This document shows, in pieces, positions 44,759-54,434 of a stretch of DNA of 64,000 nucleotides. Origin of the DNA: Methylophaga sp. (GTDB lineage: Bacteria; Pseudomonadota; Gammaproteobacteria; Nitrosococcales; Methylophagaceae); contig NZ_VENF01000014.1 of NCBI RefSeq assembly GCF_009711715.1, forward strand, positions 1-64,000, in the 5' to 3' direction. Position numbers and translations under genes: made by a program. The notes below the pieces were generated by a model. That model was given only the letters and a program-made list of their open reading frames with translations, made no database searches and was not told the origin of the DNA. The first letter of the stretch is position 1; every line of letters starts with the position of its first letter.

Positions 44759-45541
44759 TCAGCCCTGCGGGGCATGATCCGATTTGGACAAAAGCAGGTG
44801 CACATAACGGCCCATGTCGCGATATGGGGGCAGCCGGCAGTAACGTTTTTCCAGCTCAAACAGCTCGTTCATATCTGTGTTTTCACGAGCCTGAGTACTC
44901 ATGTAATCATGAAATACGCGGATACCTGTGTGGGCTCGGAGCTCAAACCCGGCGGCCTGCATCGCGGTAATAAGCTCATGGGAATACTGCGGGTTGGGTG
45001 GCGTCAGTTTATGGCCCTTGCCGATATAGCTGTCATCCAGAATGGGTCTGAGCCGCCAGCCGCCACGGAGCACATTCCCGTAGACCATGGCATTGCGGTT
45101 ATAAAAAAGCAGGGATAAATAGCCCCCCGGTCTGACTTTTTCGGCAATGGCCCGTAATGACACCAATGGGTCAGCCAGCCATTCGACCACCGCATGGCAG
45201 AGCACCAGATCGAACTCACCAAGCTGAATCGCCAGTGACTGCGCTGATTGATGATGAAATTCAGCATTCAGTCCGGCACGGTCGAAACTATGCCGGGCTT
45301 TATCCAGCATGCGTGACGACAAATCACACAAAGTCAGCTGATGCCCAAAACCTGCCAGCCAGAGGCTGATCTGGCCCTGACCACAGCCGGCGTCCCAGAC
45401 TTCAAGCGCTGGCAAAGCAGTAAACTGTTGCAAATCCTCCTGTAGCAGCTGCAGTCGCCAACTGCCTTTCACGGTGTCGTAAATCCGGGTTTCGAAACGA
45501 TCTATCAGATCGTCGAAATTACGATCCTGTTTTGCGCTCAT
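44759..45541 (-). CDS. cmoM: tRNA 5-carboxymethoxyuridine methyltransferase CmoM (SmtA)
   Basis: The 260-residue class I SAM-dependent methyltransferase opens QDRNFDDLIDRFETRIYDTVKG, near-identical in layout to E. coli CmoM. SAM-binding VWDAGCGQGQISLWLAGFG follows, then CHAVVEWLADP, RPGGYLSLLFYNRNAM, and a C-terminal GIRVFHDYMS...ELEKRYCRLPPYRDMGRYVHL. It methylates cmo5U at tRNA wobble position 34. It overlaps the 3' end of mfd by 23 bases on the same strand. Confidence 0.92.
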   Translation of the reverse strand: MSAKQDRNFDDLIDRFETRIYDTVKGSWRLQLLQEDLQQFTALPALEVWDAGCGQGQISLWLAGFGHQLTLCDLSSRMLDKARHSFDRAGLNAEFHHQSAQSLAIQLGEFDLVLCHAVVEWLADPLVSLRAIAEKVRPGGYLSLLFYNRNAMVYGNVLRGGWRLRPILDDSYIGKGHKLTPPNPQYSHELITAMQAAGFELRAHTGIRVFHDYMSTQARENTDMNELFELEKRYCRLPPYRDMGRYVHLLLSKSDHAPQG

Positions 45542-48500
45542 TGGCTTCCGACATCAGTTGGTCCAGCAGCTGGTCGAGTGCCACAATGCGATCTTCGGCT
45601 TCCGGCATATCTTCGACAAAACGCAGCTTGTCCTGACCATCGAGCTTGAATTTTTTCGGCTGTTTCTGAATCAGATTAATGATAGTCATCGGATCAATAT
45701 GAGGTTCTTCTTCGAAAATCATGCGCCCGCCAGCGTCATAGACATCAATTTTGCGAATACCAATGGCCTTGGCCTTGAACCGGAGTTCATGAACGGCAAA
45801 CAGGGTTTTAACCTGTTCCGGCAATAAACCGAAGCGATCAATCATTTCCACCTGCAGTTCATGCAGCGCTTCCAGATCAGCGGCGGCACCGATACGTTTA
45901 TAAAGAACAAGCCGGGTATGGACATCAGGCAGGTAGTCAGACGGAATCAGCGCAGGGACATGTAAGTCGATCTCGACAAAATGCCGGCCTTCGCTGGTCA
46001 GGCTTGGTTCTTTACCGGATTTGAGGGCACGTACGGCACGTTCCAGCAGTTCGTTATAAAGGTTGAAACCGATTTCCTGCATCTGGCCGCTTTGTTCATC
46101 ACCCAGCAGTTCACCGGCGCCGCGGATTTCCATATCATGCGTGGCGAGGGTAAAGCCCGTGCCCAGATCCTCGATGGACTCAATCGCCTCCAGCCGTTTA
46201 ACCGCATCTTTGGTCATCACTTTTTGCGGTGGCGTAATTAAGTAAGCATAGGCGCGATGGTGCGAACGACCGACCCGGCCACGTATCTGATACAACTGCG
46301 CCAGCCCCAGCTTGTCGGCACGATCGATAAAAATCGTATTGGCCGTGGGTACATCGATACCGGTCTCGATAATGGTGGTGCAGACCAGCACATTAAAGCG
46401 CTGATGGTAGAAATCGAGCATGACCTGTTCCAGTTCACGCTCGCGCATCTGGCCATGGGCCACGGCGACTTTGGCTTCGGGCAGAATTGCCTCCACTTCG
46501 CGGGCGACGCGATCGATATCCTCAACCTTATTGTGCAGGAAATAAACCTGGCCGCCACGTTTGATTTCGCGCAGCATGCCCTCGCGGATCCTTTCGCTGT
46601 CCCAGCCCATCACAAAGGTTTTGATAGCGAGACGCCGGGCCGGGGCCGTGGCGATAATCGACAAATCCCGAATACCGGAAATGGACATATTCAGTGTTCT
46701 CGGAATCGGTGTCGCGGTCAGCGTCAACACATCGATCTGCGCCCGGTATTTCTTGAGCTGCTCTTTCTGAGTCACGCCGAAACGGTGCTCCTCATCCAGA
46801 ATGAACAGGCCCAGTCGTTTGGGTGCTATATCCTGCTGCAGTAACTTGTGAGTACCGATGACGATATCAGCATGCCCTTCACTGATAGCGGATTTGACCC
46901 GATCCAGTTCCTTTTTGGAGCGGAACCGGGACAGGACTTCAACCCGCACCGGCCAGTCGGCAAAACGGTCCTTGAAGTTTTCATAATGCTGCTGGGCGAG
47001 CAGGGTGGTCGGCACCAGTACCAGAACCTGTTTTCCCGAATGCACCGCGAGGAAAGCCGCCCGCATTGCGACTTCGGTTTTACCAAAGCCGACATCACCG
47101 CAGACCAGCCGGTCCATCGGATGTTCAGACAACATATCCTTGATGACCGCATCAATCGCATCCTGCTGATCCGGTGTGGTTTCAAACGGGAACGCTGAGG
47201 CAAAAGCGGCATAGTCCTCGCCCGGCATCGACATCGGGGTTTTCTTGTTGGCAGCACGGCGGGCATAGATATCCAGTAGTTCGGCAGCCACATCACGGGC
47301 TTTTTCAGCGGCACGTTTACGCGCTTTTTCCCACTGTCCGGTACCCAGTTTATGCAGCGGTGCCAGTTCCGGTGCGGCACCCGAATAACGGCTGATTAAA
47401 TCCAGCGACGCCACGGGCACATAAAGCTTGTCGCCCCTGGCATATTCCAGGGTCATATATTCGGCGGTGACATCACCCACATCAAGGGTCTGCAGTCCGA
47501 GATAACGACCCACACCGTGATCTTCATGGACTACGGCATCGCCTACCGAGAGTTCAGCCAGGTTACGGATGATGGCATCGGTATCGCGCTTCTTGCGGCT
47601 GCGTCGCCGACGCTGCATCACCTGCTGGCCGAACAGCTGGGCTTCGGCAATCACTGCAATACCGGTTTCAGGCAGAATCAGGCCCTGTTCCAATGGTGCG
47701 ACAGTGACGGCCAGTTCGACATCACCAGCGATGAATTCGTCCCAGTTTTTGACGGTTTGCAGCTTGATGTCGTGCTGGCGCAGCATATCAAGCAGGGTTT
47801 CACGGCGACCGGCACTTTCGGCAGCAAACAAAATCCGGCCGTCGAAACTTTCAATGAACTGTTCAAGTGCTTCGCAGGGCTTTTCCCGGCGCACATTCAT
47901 GGTGAGCTGCGGTGGAATCACACTGCCATAGTTGTTGTGCCCGGCTTTGTTTTCCTGCTCGAAGTTCTGCAGATGCAGCCTTTGATGCTGCTTGAAGCGG
48001 CCAAACAGATCCTCGACCGGCACGAATACAACCTGCGGTTCCAGCAGCGGCCGTTCGATATCGACCCGGTGTTGACGGTATCGCTCATTGACTTCCTGCC
48101 AGAAACTGTCTGCGCCATGATGCGGATCGGCAATATTGACGATTAAGGTGTTGCCCGGCAGATAATCCAGCAGGGTGCTGGTTTCTTCAAAAAACAGTGG
48201 CAGATAATATTCGATGCCGCCCGGCAGGTTGCCTTCGCTGACTTCACGATAGATAAAGCTGCGCTGTGGGTCGCCTTCGAAATGACGCCGAAACTGTTGA
48301 CGGAACAGCTGAATGCCATCTTCAGTCATTGGAAATTCGCGGGCCGGCAGCAGTCGGATTTTATCGATGGTTTTGATCGAACGCTGGGTTTCCGGATCGA
48401 AGGAACGCAAGGTATCAATTTCATCATCGAACAAATCGATACGGTAGGGCAGTCTGCTGCCCATCGGATATAGATCGATAATGGCACCACGCACGGCAAA

Positions 48501-49004
48501 TTCACCGTGTTCCATCACCTGCGATACGTTGCGATAACCGGCTTTTTCCAGCCGCAGCCGCCATTGTTCGATATCAAACTGATCGCCGGTTTCCAGCATC
48601 AGCGTATTGCCTTCAAGGAAGCTGCGCGGGGCGATGCGCTGCATCAGGGTGGCAATCGGTACGAACAGGATGCCCTGTTCAAAATCCGGTAACTGGTGCA
48701 GGGTCAGCAGGCGCTCGGAAACGATATCCTGATGCGGGGAGAAGGTATCGTAAGGCAGGGTTTCCCAGTCCGGAAAATGCAAGATTGTGCGTTTGTTGTC
48801 CCCCAGATAGAACTTGGCTTCGGTTTCCAATCGATGCGCTGTTGCCATATCATCTGTGACGACCAGCAGCGGACCTTCATGTTGCTGTGCTGCTTTAGCC
48901 AGCAGCAGACCCTGGGCGCTGCCATAGAGCTGACCGGCATAAAAGGCATTTTTATGATTGGCGGGGAGCCGCGGATGTAAAAGCGTATTCTGGGTTTTGG
49001 ACAC
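45519..49004 (-). CDS. mfd: Transcription-repair coupling factor Mfd
   Basis: About 1160 residues. The UvrB-homology N-terminal module begins with VVTDDMATAHRLETEAKFYL and continues to DWETLPYDTFSPHQDIVSERL. The RNA-polymerase-interacting domain (VGDAVVHEDHGVGRYLGL) comes next. The translocase module has Walker A GDVGFGKTEVAMRAA, DEEHRFG, TATPIPRTLNMS and QIRGRVGRS, then the C-terminal TRCF domain. Mfd removes stalled polymerase and recruits UvrABC. The GTG at 49004 gives the normal family length; frames extending to 49163 add residues with no similarity. Starts at 49079 and 49004 cannot be separated fully. Confidence 0.95.
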   Translation of the reverse strand: MSKTQNTLLHPRLPANHKNAFYAGQLYGSAQGLLLAKAAQQHEGPLLVVTDDMATAHRLETEAKFYLGDNKRTILHFPDWETLPYDTFSPHQDIVSERLLTLHQLPDFEQGILFVPIATLMQRIAPRSFLEGNTLMLETGDQFDIEQWRLRLEKAGYRNVSQVMEHGEFAVRGAIIDLYPMGSRLPYRIDLFDDEIDTLRSFDPETQRSIKTIDKIRLLPAREFPMTEDGIQLFRQQFRRHFEGDPQRSFIYREVSEGNLPGGIEYYLPLFFEETSTLLDYLPGNTLIVNIADPHHGADSFWQEVNERYRQHRVDIERPLLEPQVVFVPVEDLFGRFKQHQRLHLQNFEQENKAGHNNYGSVIPPQLTMNVRREKPCEALEQFIESFDGRILFAAESAGRRETLLDMLRQHDIKLQTVKNWDEFIAGDVELAVTVAPLEQGLILPETGIAVIAEAQLFGQQVMQRRRRSRKKRDTDAIIRNLAELSVGDAVVHEDHGVGRYLGLQTLDVGDVTAEYMTLEYARGDKLYVPVASLDLISRYSGAAPELAPLHKLGTGQWEKARKRAAEKARDVAAELLDIYARRAANKKTPMSMPGEDYAAFASAFPFETTPDQQDAIDAVIKDMLSEHPMDRLVCGDVGFGKTEVAMRAAFLAVHSGKQVLVLVPTTLLAQQHYENFKDRFADWPVRVEVLSRFRSKKELDRVKSAISEGHADIVIGTHKLLQQDIAPKRLGLFILDEEHRFGVTQKEQLKKYRAQIDVLTLTATPIPRTLNMSISGIRDLSIIATAPARRLAIKTFVMGWDSERIREGMLREIKRGGQVYFLHNKVEDIDRVAREVEAILPEAKVAVAHGQMRERELEQVMLDFYHQRFNVLVCTTIIETGIDVPTANTIFIDRADKLGLAQLYQIRGRVGRSHHRAYAYLITPPQKVMTKDAVKRLEAIESIEDLGTGFTLATHDMEIRGAGELLGDEQSGQMQEIGFNLYNELLERAVRALKSGKEPSLTSEGRHFVEIDLHVPALIPSDYLPDVHTRLVLYKRIGAAADLEALHELQVEMIDRFGLLPEQVKTLFAVHELRFKAKAIGIRKIDVYDAGGRMIFEEEPHIDPMTIINLIQKQPKKFKLDGQDKLRFVEDMPEAEDRIVALDQLLDQLMSEANERKTGS

Positions 49005-49283
49005 GATGTTCAGATATCGGGTAAAACAGCTATTTTCACATAAACCGACGGTCCTGTTTAGCTTAGATTTGTCGGTCATGGCCAGACTAAAGACGGCAAA
49101 ACCTGCGCCAGCATGCGGAAAGCTTGTCAGTTTGACCAAATCAGGGCACATTAGTCCCTGCAATTTGTGGGGTTGATTGCCAATTGATTGAACCTTGCCG
49201 GCAAAGGCTGAAGCTAATAATAAACATAGTCAGCTGCCAAACCCCAGATGAAAATCCGGCAAGGGAGCGAGAGAGAGACTATA

Positions 49284-49493
49284 ATGAAAAGAATAGAAAA
49301 CGTTGTTTTGCTGAAAGTGATCGGCAGTTGTGAACTCATCGCCGCAGTGGCGATGTTTTACTTTTTTTATGAGGATGTGCCGGCTTTAATCGGCGGGCTG
49401 ATTCTGCTGGGCTTATCAGTAAACAGTTTTTATCAGGCGCACAAATGTTATCAGCGCCAGTATTCACCCAAGAAAAACGAACCTAACAGTTAA
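49284..49493 (+). CDS. Small membrane protein, unknown
   Basis: The 69-residue protein starts at ATG 49284; the earlier in-frame ATG at 49248 is less likely. Two hydrophobic segments (residues 8-28 and 32-49) are followed by a basic cytosolic tail. GGAGCGAGAGAGAG lies upstream of the start. No recognised family. It ends 9 bases before uvrC and may be co-transcribed with it. Confidence 0.6.
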   Translation: MKRIENVVLLKVIGSCELIAAVAMFYFFYEDVPALIGGLILLGLSVNSFYQAHKCYQRQYSPKKNEPNS

Positions 49494-49502
49494 CGACGAA
49501 AC

Positions 49503-51344
49503 ATGGCTGAAGCCAATGCATCACATGCAGAGGCGGGATTTGATTCAGCCGCATTTCTGAAAAACCTGACCAGCCGTCCCGGTGTCTATCGCATGATCGA
49601 CGACACCGGGACGGTCATCTATGTCGGTAAAGCCAAAAACCTGAAAAAGCGGGTTTCCAGCTATTTCAGGAAAACCGGGCTGACCGCCAAGACCCGCGTT
49701 ATGGTGGCCCAGATTGCGGCAATTGAAACCACCGTCACCCATACCGAGAATGAGGCGCTGATCCTTGAGAATAATCTGATCAAGGAGCTGATGCCGCGTT
49801 ATAACATTCTGCTGCGTGACGATAAAAGCTACCCCTATCTGTTTATCTCCGGCGACAGCTTTCCGCGGCTCAGTGTCCATCGCGGTGCCAAGCGTAAGGC
49901 CGGCAGATATTTCGGGCCTTACCCCAGTGCCGGAGCGGTGCGTGAGAGCCTGAACCTGCTACAGAAACTGTTTCCGGTTCGCCAGTGTGAAGACAGCTAT
50001 TACCAGAACCGTTCCCGGCCCTGCCTGCAATATCAAATCAAGCGCTGCACCGCGCCCTGTGTCGGTCTCGTTTCCGAGCAGGAGTACAAGAAAGATGTTG
50101 AACATACCATCATGTTCCTTGAGGGCAAAAATCAGCAGGTGATGGACGATTTGAGCCGGGAAATGGATGCGGCCTCTCAGCGCCTTGACTTTGAACAGGC
50201 GGCGGCCATCCGCGACAAGATTGTTGCACTGCGCCGGATTCAGGAGCGTCAGTATGTCAGCTCGGCTCAGGGCGAGTTTGATGTGCTTGCGGCTATCGTG
50301 CGTGATGGTATGGCTGTGGTCGAGGTCTGTTTTATCCGCGGTGGCCGCAACCTGGGCAGCAAAAGCTTCTTTCCTAAAGGGTCGGCTGACAGCACACCGG
50401 AAGAACTGCTGGAAGCGTTTATTCCGCAGTATTACCTGGGTAAAAATGTGCCGGCAGAAGTGCTGCTCAGCCATCAGCCGGCTGATATGACGCTGCTCGA
50501 AGAGGTATTGCAAAGCGATTCCGGTCACAAGGTTGGACTCAGACTGCCGAAACGCGGGCAGGGCGTTCGCTGGATGCATATGGCGATGACGAATGCCGAG
50601 ATCAGCCTGACCCATCGGCTCAGCAGCCGTTCCAATCTGCTACAGCGTTTCGAAGCCTTGCAGGATGCGTTGGCGCTGGACGAGTTGCCCAAGCGCATTG
50701 AATGCTTTGATATCAGTCATACCCGCGGTGAGAAGACAGTGGCATCCTGTGTGGTGTTCGGGCTGGAAGGCGCGATTAAAGCCGATTATCGAAAATTCAA
50801 TATTGAAGGCATTACCGCCGGCGATGATTATGCCGCGATGAACCAGGCGCTGACCCGGCGCTTCACCCGTTTGCAGAAAGGTGAGGGCAAGCGGCCCGAC
50901 CTCTTATTAATAGACGGCGGTAAAGGTCAGATTAAAGAAGCCCGGGAAGTGCTGGCGGAACTGAATCTTTCGGATCTGCCGATCCTCGGTATCGCCAAGG
51001 GACCGGATCGGCGGCCGGGCGAGGAAACTTTGTTTCTGGTGGGCCGTGAAGGTGAAGTCACGTTGTCTGCAGATTCTCCCGCTCTGCATCTGTTGCAACA
51101 AGTCCGTGATGAGGCCCATCGCTTTGCGATTACCGGTCACCGGCAGCGACGGGCCAAAGCGCGTAAAACCTCGACCCTGGAACAAATCGAGGGTCTGGGA
51201 CCCAAGCGACGGCAAAAACTGCTTCAGCAATTTGGCGGTTTGCAGGAAGTTCAGCGGGCAGGGGTGGAAGATCTTAGCAGGGTTGAGGGCATCAGCCCGT
51301 CATTGGCACAGAAAATTTATGATGTGTTTCATGGCGCTGAGTAA
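49503..51344 (+). CDS. uvrC: Excinuclease ABC subunit C
   Basis: The 613-residue protein has a GIY-YIG nuclease at the N-terminus (GVYRMIDDTGTVIYVGKAKNLKKR, residues 29-52). Cysteine-containing RPCLQYQIKRCTAPCVG lies near 180, a UVR motif near 215 (DFEQAAAIRDKIVALRRIQE), an RNase H-like second nuclease (ECFDISHTRGEKTVASCVVF; LLIDGGKGQIKEA) and a C-terminal helix-hairpin-helix pair. It makes both incisions in nucleotide excision repair. Followed by pgsA, a frequent gammaproteobacterial order. Confidence 0.97.
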   Translation: MAEANASHAEAGFDSAAFLKNLTSRPGVYRMIDDTGTVIYVGKAKNLKKRVSSYFRKTGLTAKTRVMVAQIAAIETTVTHTENEALILENNLIKELMPRYNILLRDDKSYPYLFISGDSFPRLSVHRGAKRKAGRYFGPYPSAGAVRESLNLLQKLFPVRQCEDSYYQNRSRPCLQYQIKRCTAPCVGLVSEQEYKKDVEHTIMFLEGKNQQVMDDLSREMDAASQRLDFEQAAAIRDKIVALRRIQERQYVSSAQGEFDVLAAIVRDGMAVVEVCFIRGGRNLGSKSFFPKGSADSTPEELLEAFIPQYYLGKNVPAEVLLSHQPADMTLLEEVLQSDSGHKVGLRLPKRGQGVRWMHMAMTNAEISLTHRLSSRSNLLQRFEALQDALALDELPKRIECFDISHTRGEKTVASCVVFGLEGAIKADYRKFNIEGITAGDDYAAMNQALTRRFTRLQKGEGKRPDLLLIDGGKGQIKEAREVLAELNLSDLPILGIAKGPDRRPGEETLFLVGREGEVTLSADSPALHLLQQVRDEAHRFAITGHRQRRAKARKTSTLEQIEGLGPKRRQKLLQQFGGLQEVQRAGVEDLSRVEGISPSLAQKIYDVFHGAE

Positions 51345-51437
51345 GTAGCCTCATCACAATCAATCTGACCAGATTTGTCAGCTGGTTCTGACTCTGCAAA
51401 AGCTTAGTGCTAAGATAAGCACGGTTTTGAATAATAA

Positions 51438-52004
51438 GTGAAAACAATGCTGAATTTGCCCAATCTTTTGAGCCTGCTTCGCATCATCCTGATTCCGGTA
51501 CTGGTACTGTTGTACTTTCTACCGTTTGAATCCGCGAGTACCTGGGCGACTGCCGTGTTTATTGTGGCGGCGGTGACAGACTGGCTGGATGGTTATCTGG
51601 CCAGGAAATGGAATCAGACCTCAGCCTTCGGGGCCTTTATCGATCCGGTGGCGGATAAATTGATTGTTGTGGTGGCGCTGGTCATGGTGTTGTTCAAATC
51701 ACCGCTCTGGTACGTGTTGATCCCCGTGATTCTGATTATCGCCAGGGAGTTGACGGTTTCCGCACTGCGCGAATGGATGGCCGAGCTGGGCCAACGGAAT
51801 GTTGTCAAGGTTTCGAATATGGGGAAATGGAAAACCACCTTCCAGATGGTCGCCATCAGCTGCCTGATTTTCTATAAACCCTTATTCGGGTTGCCAATTT
51901 TTGAAGTCGGTATTGTGCTGCTTTATCTGGCGGCCTGGCTGACTTTGCAGTCGATGTGGAATTATTTACGGGCAGCCCTGCCTTTGTTGCTGAATAAGGC
52001 TTGA
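51438..52004 (+). CDS. pgsA: CDP-diacylglycerol-glycerol-3-phosphate 3-phosphatidyltransferase
   Basis: The 188-residue membrane enzyme has the CDP-alcohol phosphatidyltransferase motif DWLDGYLARKWNQTSAFGAFIDPVADK (D-G-x2-A-R-x8-G-x3-D-x3-D). N-terminal LPNLLSLLRIILIPVLVLLYF and four or more membrane segments complete it. Catalyses the committed step to phosphatidylglycerol. Start is GTG 51438 or the ATG at 51447, which better matches family N-termini. The tRNA promoter overlaps its stop codon. Confidence 0.95.
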   Translation: MKTMLNLPNLLSLLRIILIPVLVLLYFLPFESASTWATAVFIVAAVTDWLDGYLARKWNQTSAFGAFIDPVADKLIVVVALVMVLFKSPLWYVLIPVILIIARELTVSALREWMAELGQRNVVKVSNMGKWKTTFQMVAISCLIFYKPLFGLPIFEVGIVLLYLAAWLTLQSMWNYLRAALPLLLNKA

Positions 52005-52028
52005 CTTTAAAATTTAAGCTCCTATAAT
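52001..52028 (+). promoter_or_regulatory. Sigma-70 promoter of the tRNA cluster
   Basis: TTGACT (52001-52006), 16 bases, then perfect TATAAT (52023-52028), followed by a GC-containing discriminator GCTCC about 14 bases before tRNA-Gly. The -35 overlaps the pgsA stop. A G/C-rich discriminator is typical of stable-RNA promoters under stringent control. Confidence 0.7.
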
Positions 52029-52042
52029 GCTCCACTTCCTCA

Positions 52043-52118
52043 GCGGGAATAGCTCAGCTGGTAGAGCACAACCTTGCCAAGGTTGGGGTCGCGAGTTCGA
52101 ATCTCGTTTCCCGCTCCA
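52043..52118 (+). tRNA. glyT: tRNA-Gly (GCC)
   Basis: This 76-base cloverleaf has acceptor GCGGGAA/TTCCCGC, D-arm AGCTCAGCTGGTAGAGC, anticodon GCC at 52076-52078, a T-arm with GTTCGAATC and encoded CCA. First of three tRNAs after pgsA. Confidence 0.96.
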
Positions 52119-52125
52119 GAATTTA

Positions 52126-52165
52126 AAAAAGCCGCGGTCAGTCCCAGTCACTACTGCGGCTTTTT
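52126..52165 (+). terminator. Hairpin terminator between tRNA-Gly and tRNA-Cys
   Basis: A 13-base stem (AAAAAGCCGCGGT with ACTGCGGCTTTTT, one G-U pair), a 14-base loop and a T-tract lie in the spacer. It may partly terminate after the first tRNA, giving more tRNA-Gly than tRNA-Cys, or the second Gly copy may be transcribed with tRNA-Cys from readthrough. Confidence 0.75.
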
Positions 52166-52177
52166 AGTATTGCCCCC

Positions 52178-52251
52178 GGCTGGGTGGCAGAGTGGTTATG
52201 CAGCGGACTGCAACTCCGTGTACGCCGGTTCGATTCCGACCCCAGCCTCCA
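52178..52251 (+). tRNA. cysT: tRNA-Cys (GCA)
   Basis: This 74-base cloverleaf has acceptor GGCTGGG paired with CCCAGCC, anticodon GCA at 52210-52212, GTTCGATTC-type T-loop, and encoded CCA. Confidence 0.95.
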
Positions 52252-52266
52252 ATTAATTACTGCTTA

Positions 52267-52342
52267 GCGGGAATAGCTCAGTTGGTAGAGCACAACCTTG
52301 CCAAGGTTGGGGTCGCGAGTTCGAATCTCGTTTCCCGCTCCA
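52267..52342 (+). tRNA. tRNA-Gly (GCC), second copy
   Basis: This 76-base tRNA with anticodon GCC differs from the first tRNA-Gly by a single base (GCTCAGTTGG instead of GCTCAGCTGG in the D-arm). Encoded CCA is present. The short flanks do not match the first copy. Confidence 0.95.
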
Positions 52343-52373
52343 GTATCCATGCAAACCATGCCAGTTCACACTC

Positions 52374-52394
52374 AAACCTGATTTCAGGTTTTGC
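52374..52394 (+). terminator. Terminator of the tRNA cluster
   Basis: AAACCTGA-TT-TCAGGTTT hairpin (52374-52391) with a short T run lies about 30 bases after the last tRNA. Modest strength. Confidence 0.5.
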
Positions 52395-52578
52395 TGTTCA
52401 GCACCCCTCCATATAATTCAGCCGCCAGCCTCATTTATTCCTGCTCCAGACCGCATTGAACTTATCGCGGGTGATGATCCCATTGCCGGTTAACGTCTTA
52501 CAGACGAATAGCATTGCCTGATCTGAAATCTTCGTGTTTAAATTCATTGAATTAATCACAATAAAAAGGCGGTTCAGC

Positions 52579-53853
52579 ATGCATAAAGAAACTCTCTGTG
52601 TCCACGAAGGTTACGAGACCGATCCGGTTACCAAATCCTGCGCTGTCCCCATTTACCAGACAGTGGCTTATGAATTCGATAACGCTCAGCACGGTGCCGA
52701 CTTATTTAATCTGGATGTACCCGGCAATATCTACAGCCGGATTATGAACCCGACCTGGGATGTGCTTGAAAAGCGTGTTGCCGCCCTGGAAGGCGGGATT
52801 GCGGCCCTGGCAACCTCGGCGGGCAGTGCGGCGATAAACTATGCCATTCTGACGATTGCCGAAGCGGGCGATAACATCATCACGACACCCCAACTCTATG
52901 GTGGTACCTACACCTTATTTGCTCATATGTTGCCTAAACTGGGCATTGATGTTCGCTTTGCCGAGTCTGACAAAGCCGAAGATATGGCCAAACTGATCGA
53001 TGACAAAACCAAAGCGGTATTCTGTGAATCGATTGGTAATCCGGCCGGTAATATTGTGGATATGGCGGCCATCGCAGAGATGGCGCATAAAGCCGGAGTG
53101 CCGGTGATTGTCGATAACACCGTAGCCACCCCGGCTTTATTTAATCCGATTGAGCATGGCGCCGATATTGTGGTGCACTCGCTGACCAAGTACATGGGCG
53201 GTCATGGCACCACGCTGGGGGGCATTATTGTGGATTCCGGCCGTTTCCCGTGGACTGAGCACAAAGAACGCTTTGCGGTCCTGAATCAGCCGGAGCCGGC
53301 CTATCATGGCGTGGTCTATACCGAGCAGTTTGCCGAAGCGGCTTTTATCGCCAGAGCGCGCACTGTTCCCCTGAGAAATACTGGTTCGGCATTATCACCG
53401 CTCAATGCCTTCCTGCTGTTGCAGGGGATAGAAACCCTGCCGTTAAGAATGGAGCGGCATTGCGATAATGCCCTGGCCGTCGCCCGTTATCTGTCTCAGC
53501 ATACCAAAGTGGAGTGGGTTAACTACGCCGGTCTGGAGGGTGATAAATACCACGCGCTGGCGCAGAAGTACTTTAACGGCAAGCCTTCTTCAATTTTGAC
53601 CTTCGGCATCAAAGGCGGCTTTGAGGCCGGCGTGAAGTTTTATGACGCGCTCAAAATGATCAAACGTCTGGTCAATATCGGTGATACCAAAACCCTAGCC
53701 TGTCATCCGGCTTCAACCACGCACCGTCAACTGGAACCGCATGAACTGGTTTCAGCCGGTGTCACTCCGGAAATGCTGCGTTTGTGTATCGGTATTGAGC
53801 ATATTGACGACATCATCGCTGATCTGGAGCAGGCTTTTACCGCTGTCAACTGA
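52579..53853 (+). CDS. metY: O-acetylhomoserine aminocarboxypropyltransferase (sulfhydrylase) MetY
   Basis: The protein has 424 residues from ATG 52579, which follows AAGGCGG; a 15-residue longer start is rejected. This PLP-dependent Cys/Met metabolism enzyme has HEGYETDPVTKSCAVPIYQTVAY, NIYSRIMNPTWDVLEKRVAALEGG, and the PLP lysine in SLTKYMGGHGTTLGG near residue 205. It makes homocysteine from O-acetylhomoserine and sulfide. Full length. No S-box or MetJ-like site was recognised in the 230 bases upstream. Confidence 0.93.
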   Translation: MHKETLCVHEGYETDPVTKSCAVPIYQTVAYEFDNAQHGADLFNLDVPGNIYSRIMNPTWDVLEKRVAALEGGIAALATSAGSAAINYAILTIAEAGDNIITTPQLYGGTYTLFAHMLPKLGIDVRFAESDKAEDMAKLIDDKTKAVFCESIGNPAGNIVDMAAIAEMAHKAGVPVIVDNTVATPALFNPIEHGADIVVHSLTKYMGGHGTTLGGIIVDSGRFPWTEHKERFAVLNQPEPAYHGVVYTEQFAEAAFIARARTVPLRNTGSALSPLNAFLLLQGIETLPLRMERHCDNALAVARYLSQHTKVEWVNYAGLEGDKYHALAQKYFNGKPSSILTFGIKGGFEAGVKFYDALKMIKRLVNIGDTKTLACHPASTTHRQLEPHELVSAGVTPEMLRLCIGIEHIDDIIADLEQAFTAVN

Positions 53854-53944
53854 ACCTGGTCAGCACGTCCAAACAGGCATCACTGAAGCTGAATTCAATC
53901 AGCTTTGGTTTTGCCGGAAGTCAGTGTATGTTTAGCTTTCAGGG

Positions 53945-54364
53945 ATGGATGCAACAGGTGAGGGAGTTTTGACGAAGAAACGTAAAATCCTGGTCGTGGA
54001 TGACAATACGGAACTGCGGATGCTGATCAGTCTGACACTGGAGTTCAGCTACTGGCAGTTACTGGAAGCGGATAATGCCGAGACAGGGCTGGCGATGCTG
54101 AAGCAGCATAAACCGGATATCGTGCTGCTTGATGTGATGATGCCCGGTGAACAGGATGGACTGGCATTATGCCGGACAATTCGTGCTGATGAGTCGCTGG
54201 ACGGAATCAGGATTATCATGCTGTCAGCCAAGGGTCAGCAAAAAGATGTGCAACTGGGGCTGGAAGCCGGTGCCGATGATTATGTGGTCAAACCCTTCAG
54301 CCCTTCGGAATTAATGGAAAAACTCGATATCGAACTGGACTTCGACAACAGCGAAGACTGTTAG
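53945..54364 (+). CDS. Single-domain response regulator (CheY-like)
   Basis: The 139-residue protein has the receiver domain only: ILVVDDN (acidic pair), phospho-acceptor D63 in IVLLDVMMPGE, threonine/serine position in MLSAKG and the conserved lysine in DYVVKPFSPSELMEKL. No output domain follows, so it signals by protein contact or phosphotransfer. Followed within 70 bases by the histidine kinase gene, its probable partner. The start is uncertain; the ATG at 53945 has only a poor ribosome-binding site. Confidence 0.88.
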   Translation: MDATGEGVLTKKRKILVVDDNTELRMLISLTLEFSYWQLLEADNAETGLAMLKQHKPDIVLLDVMMPGEQDGLALCRTIRADESLDGIRIIMLSAKGQQKDVQLGLEAGADDYVVKPFSPSELMEKLDIELDFDNSEDC

Positions 54365-54434
54365 TCTGTTTCTGTACGCTGCAGACAGGCAAGTCATACG
54401 TTTAAAGACGGAAATACAAAGAGAACAGCTAACA

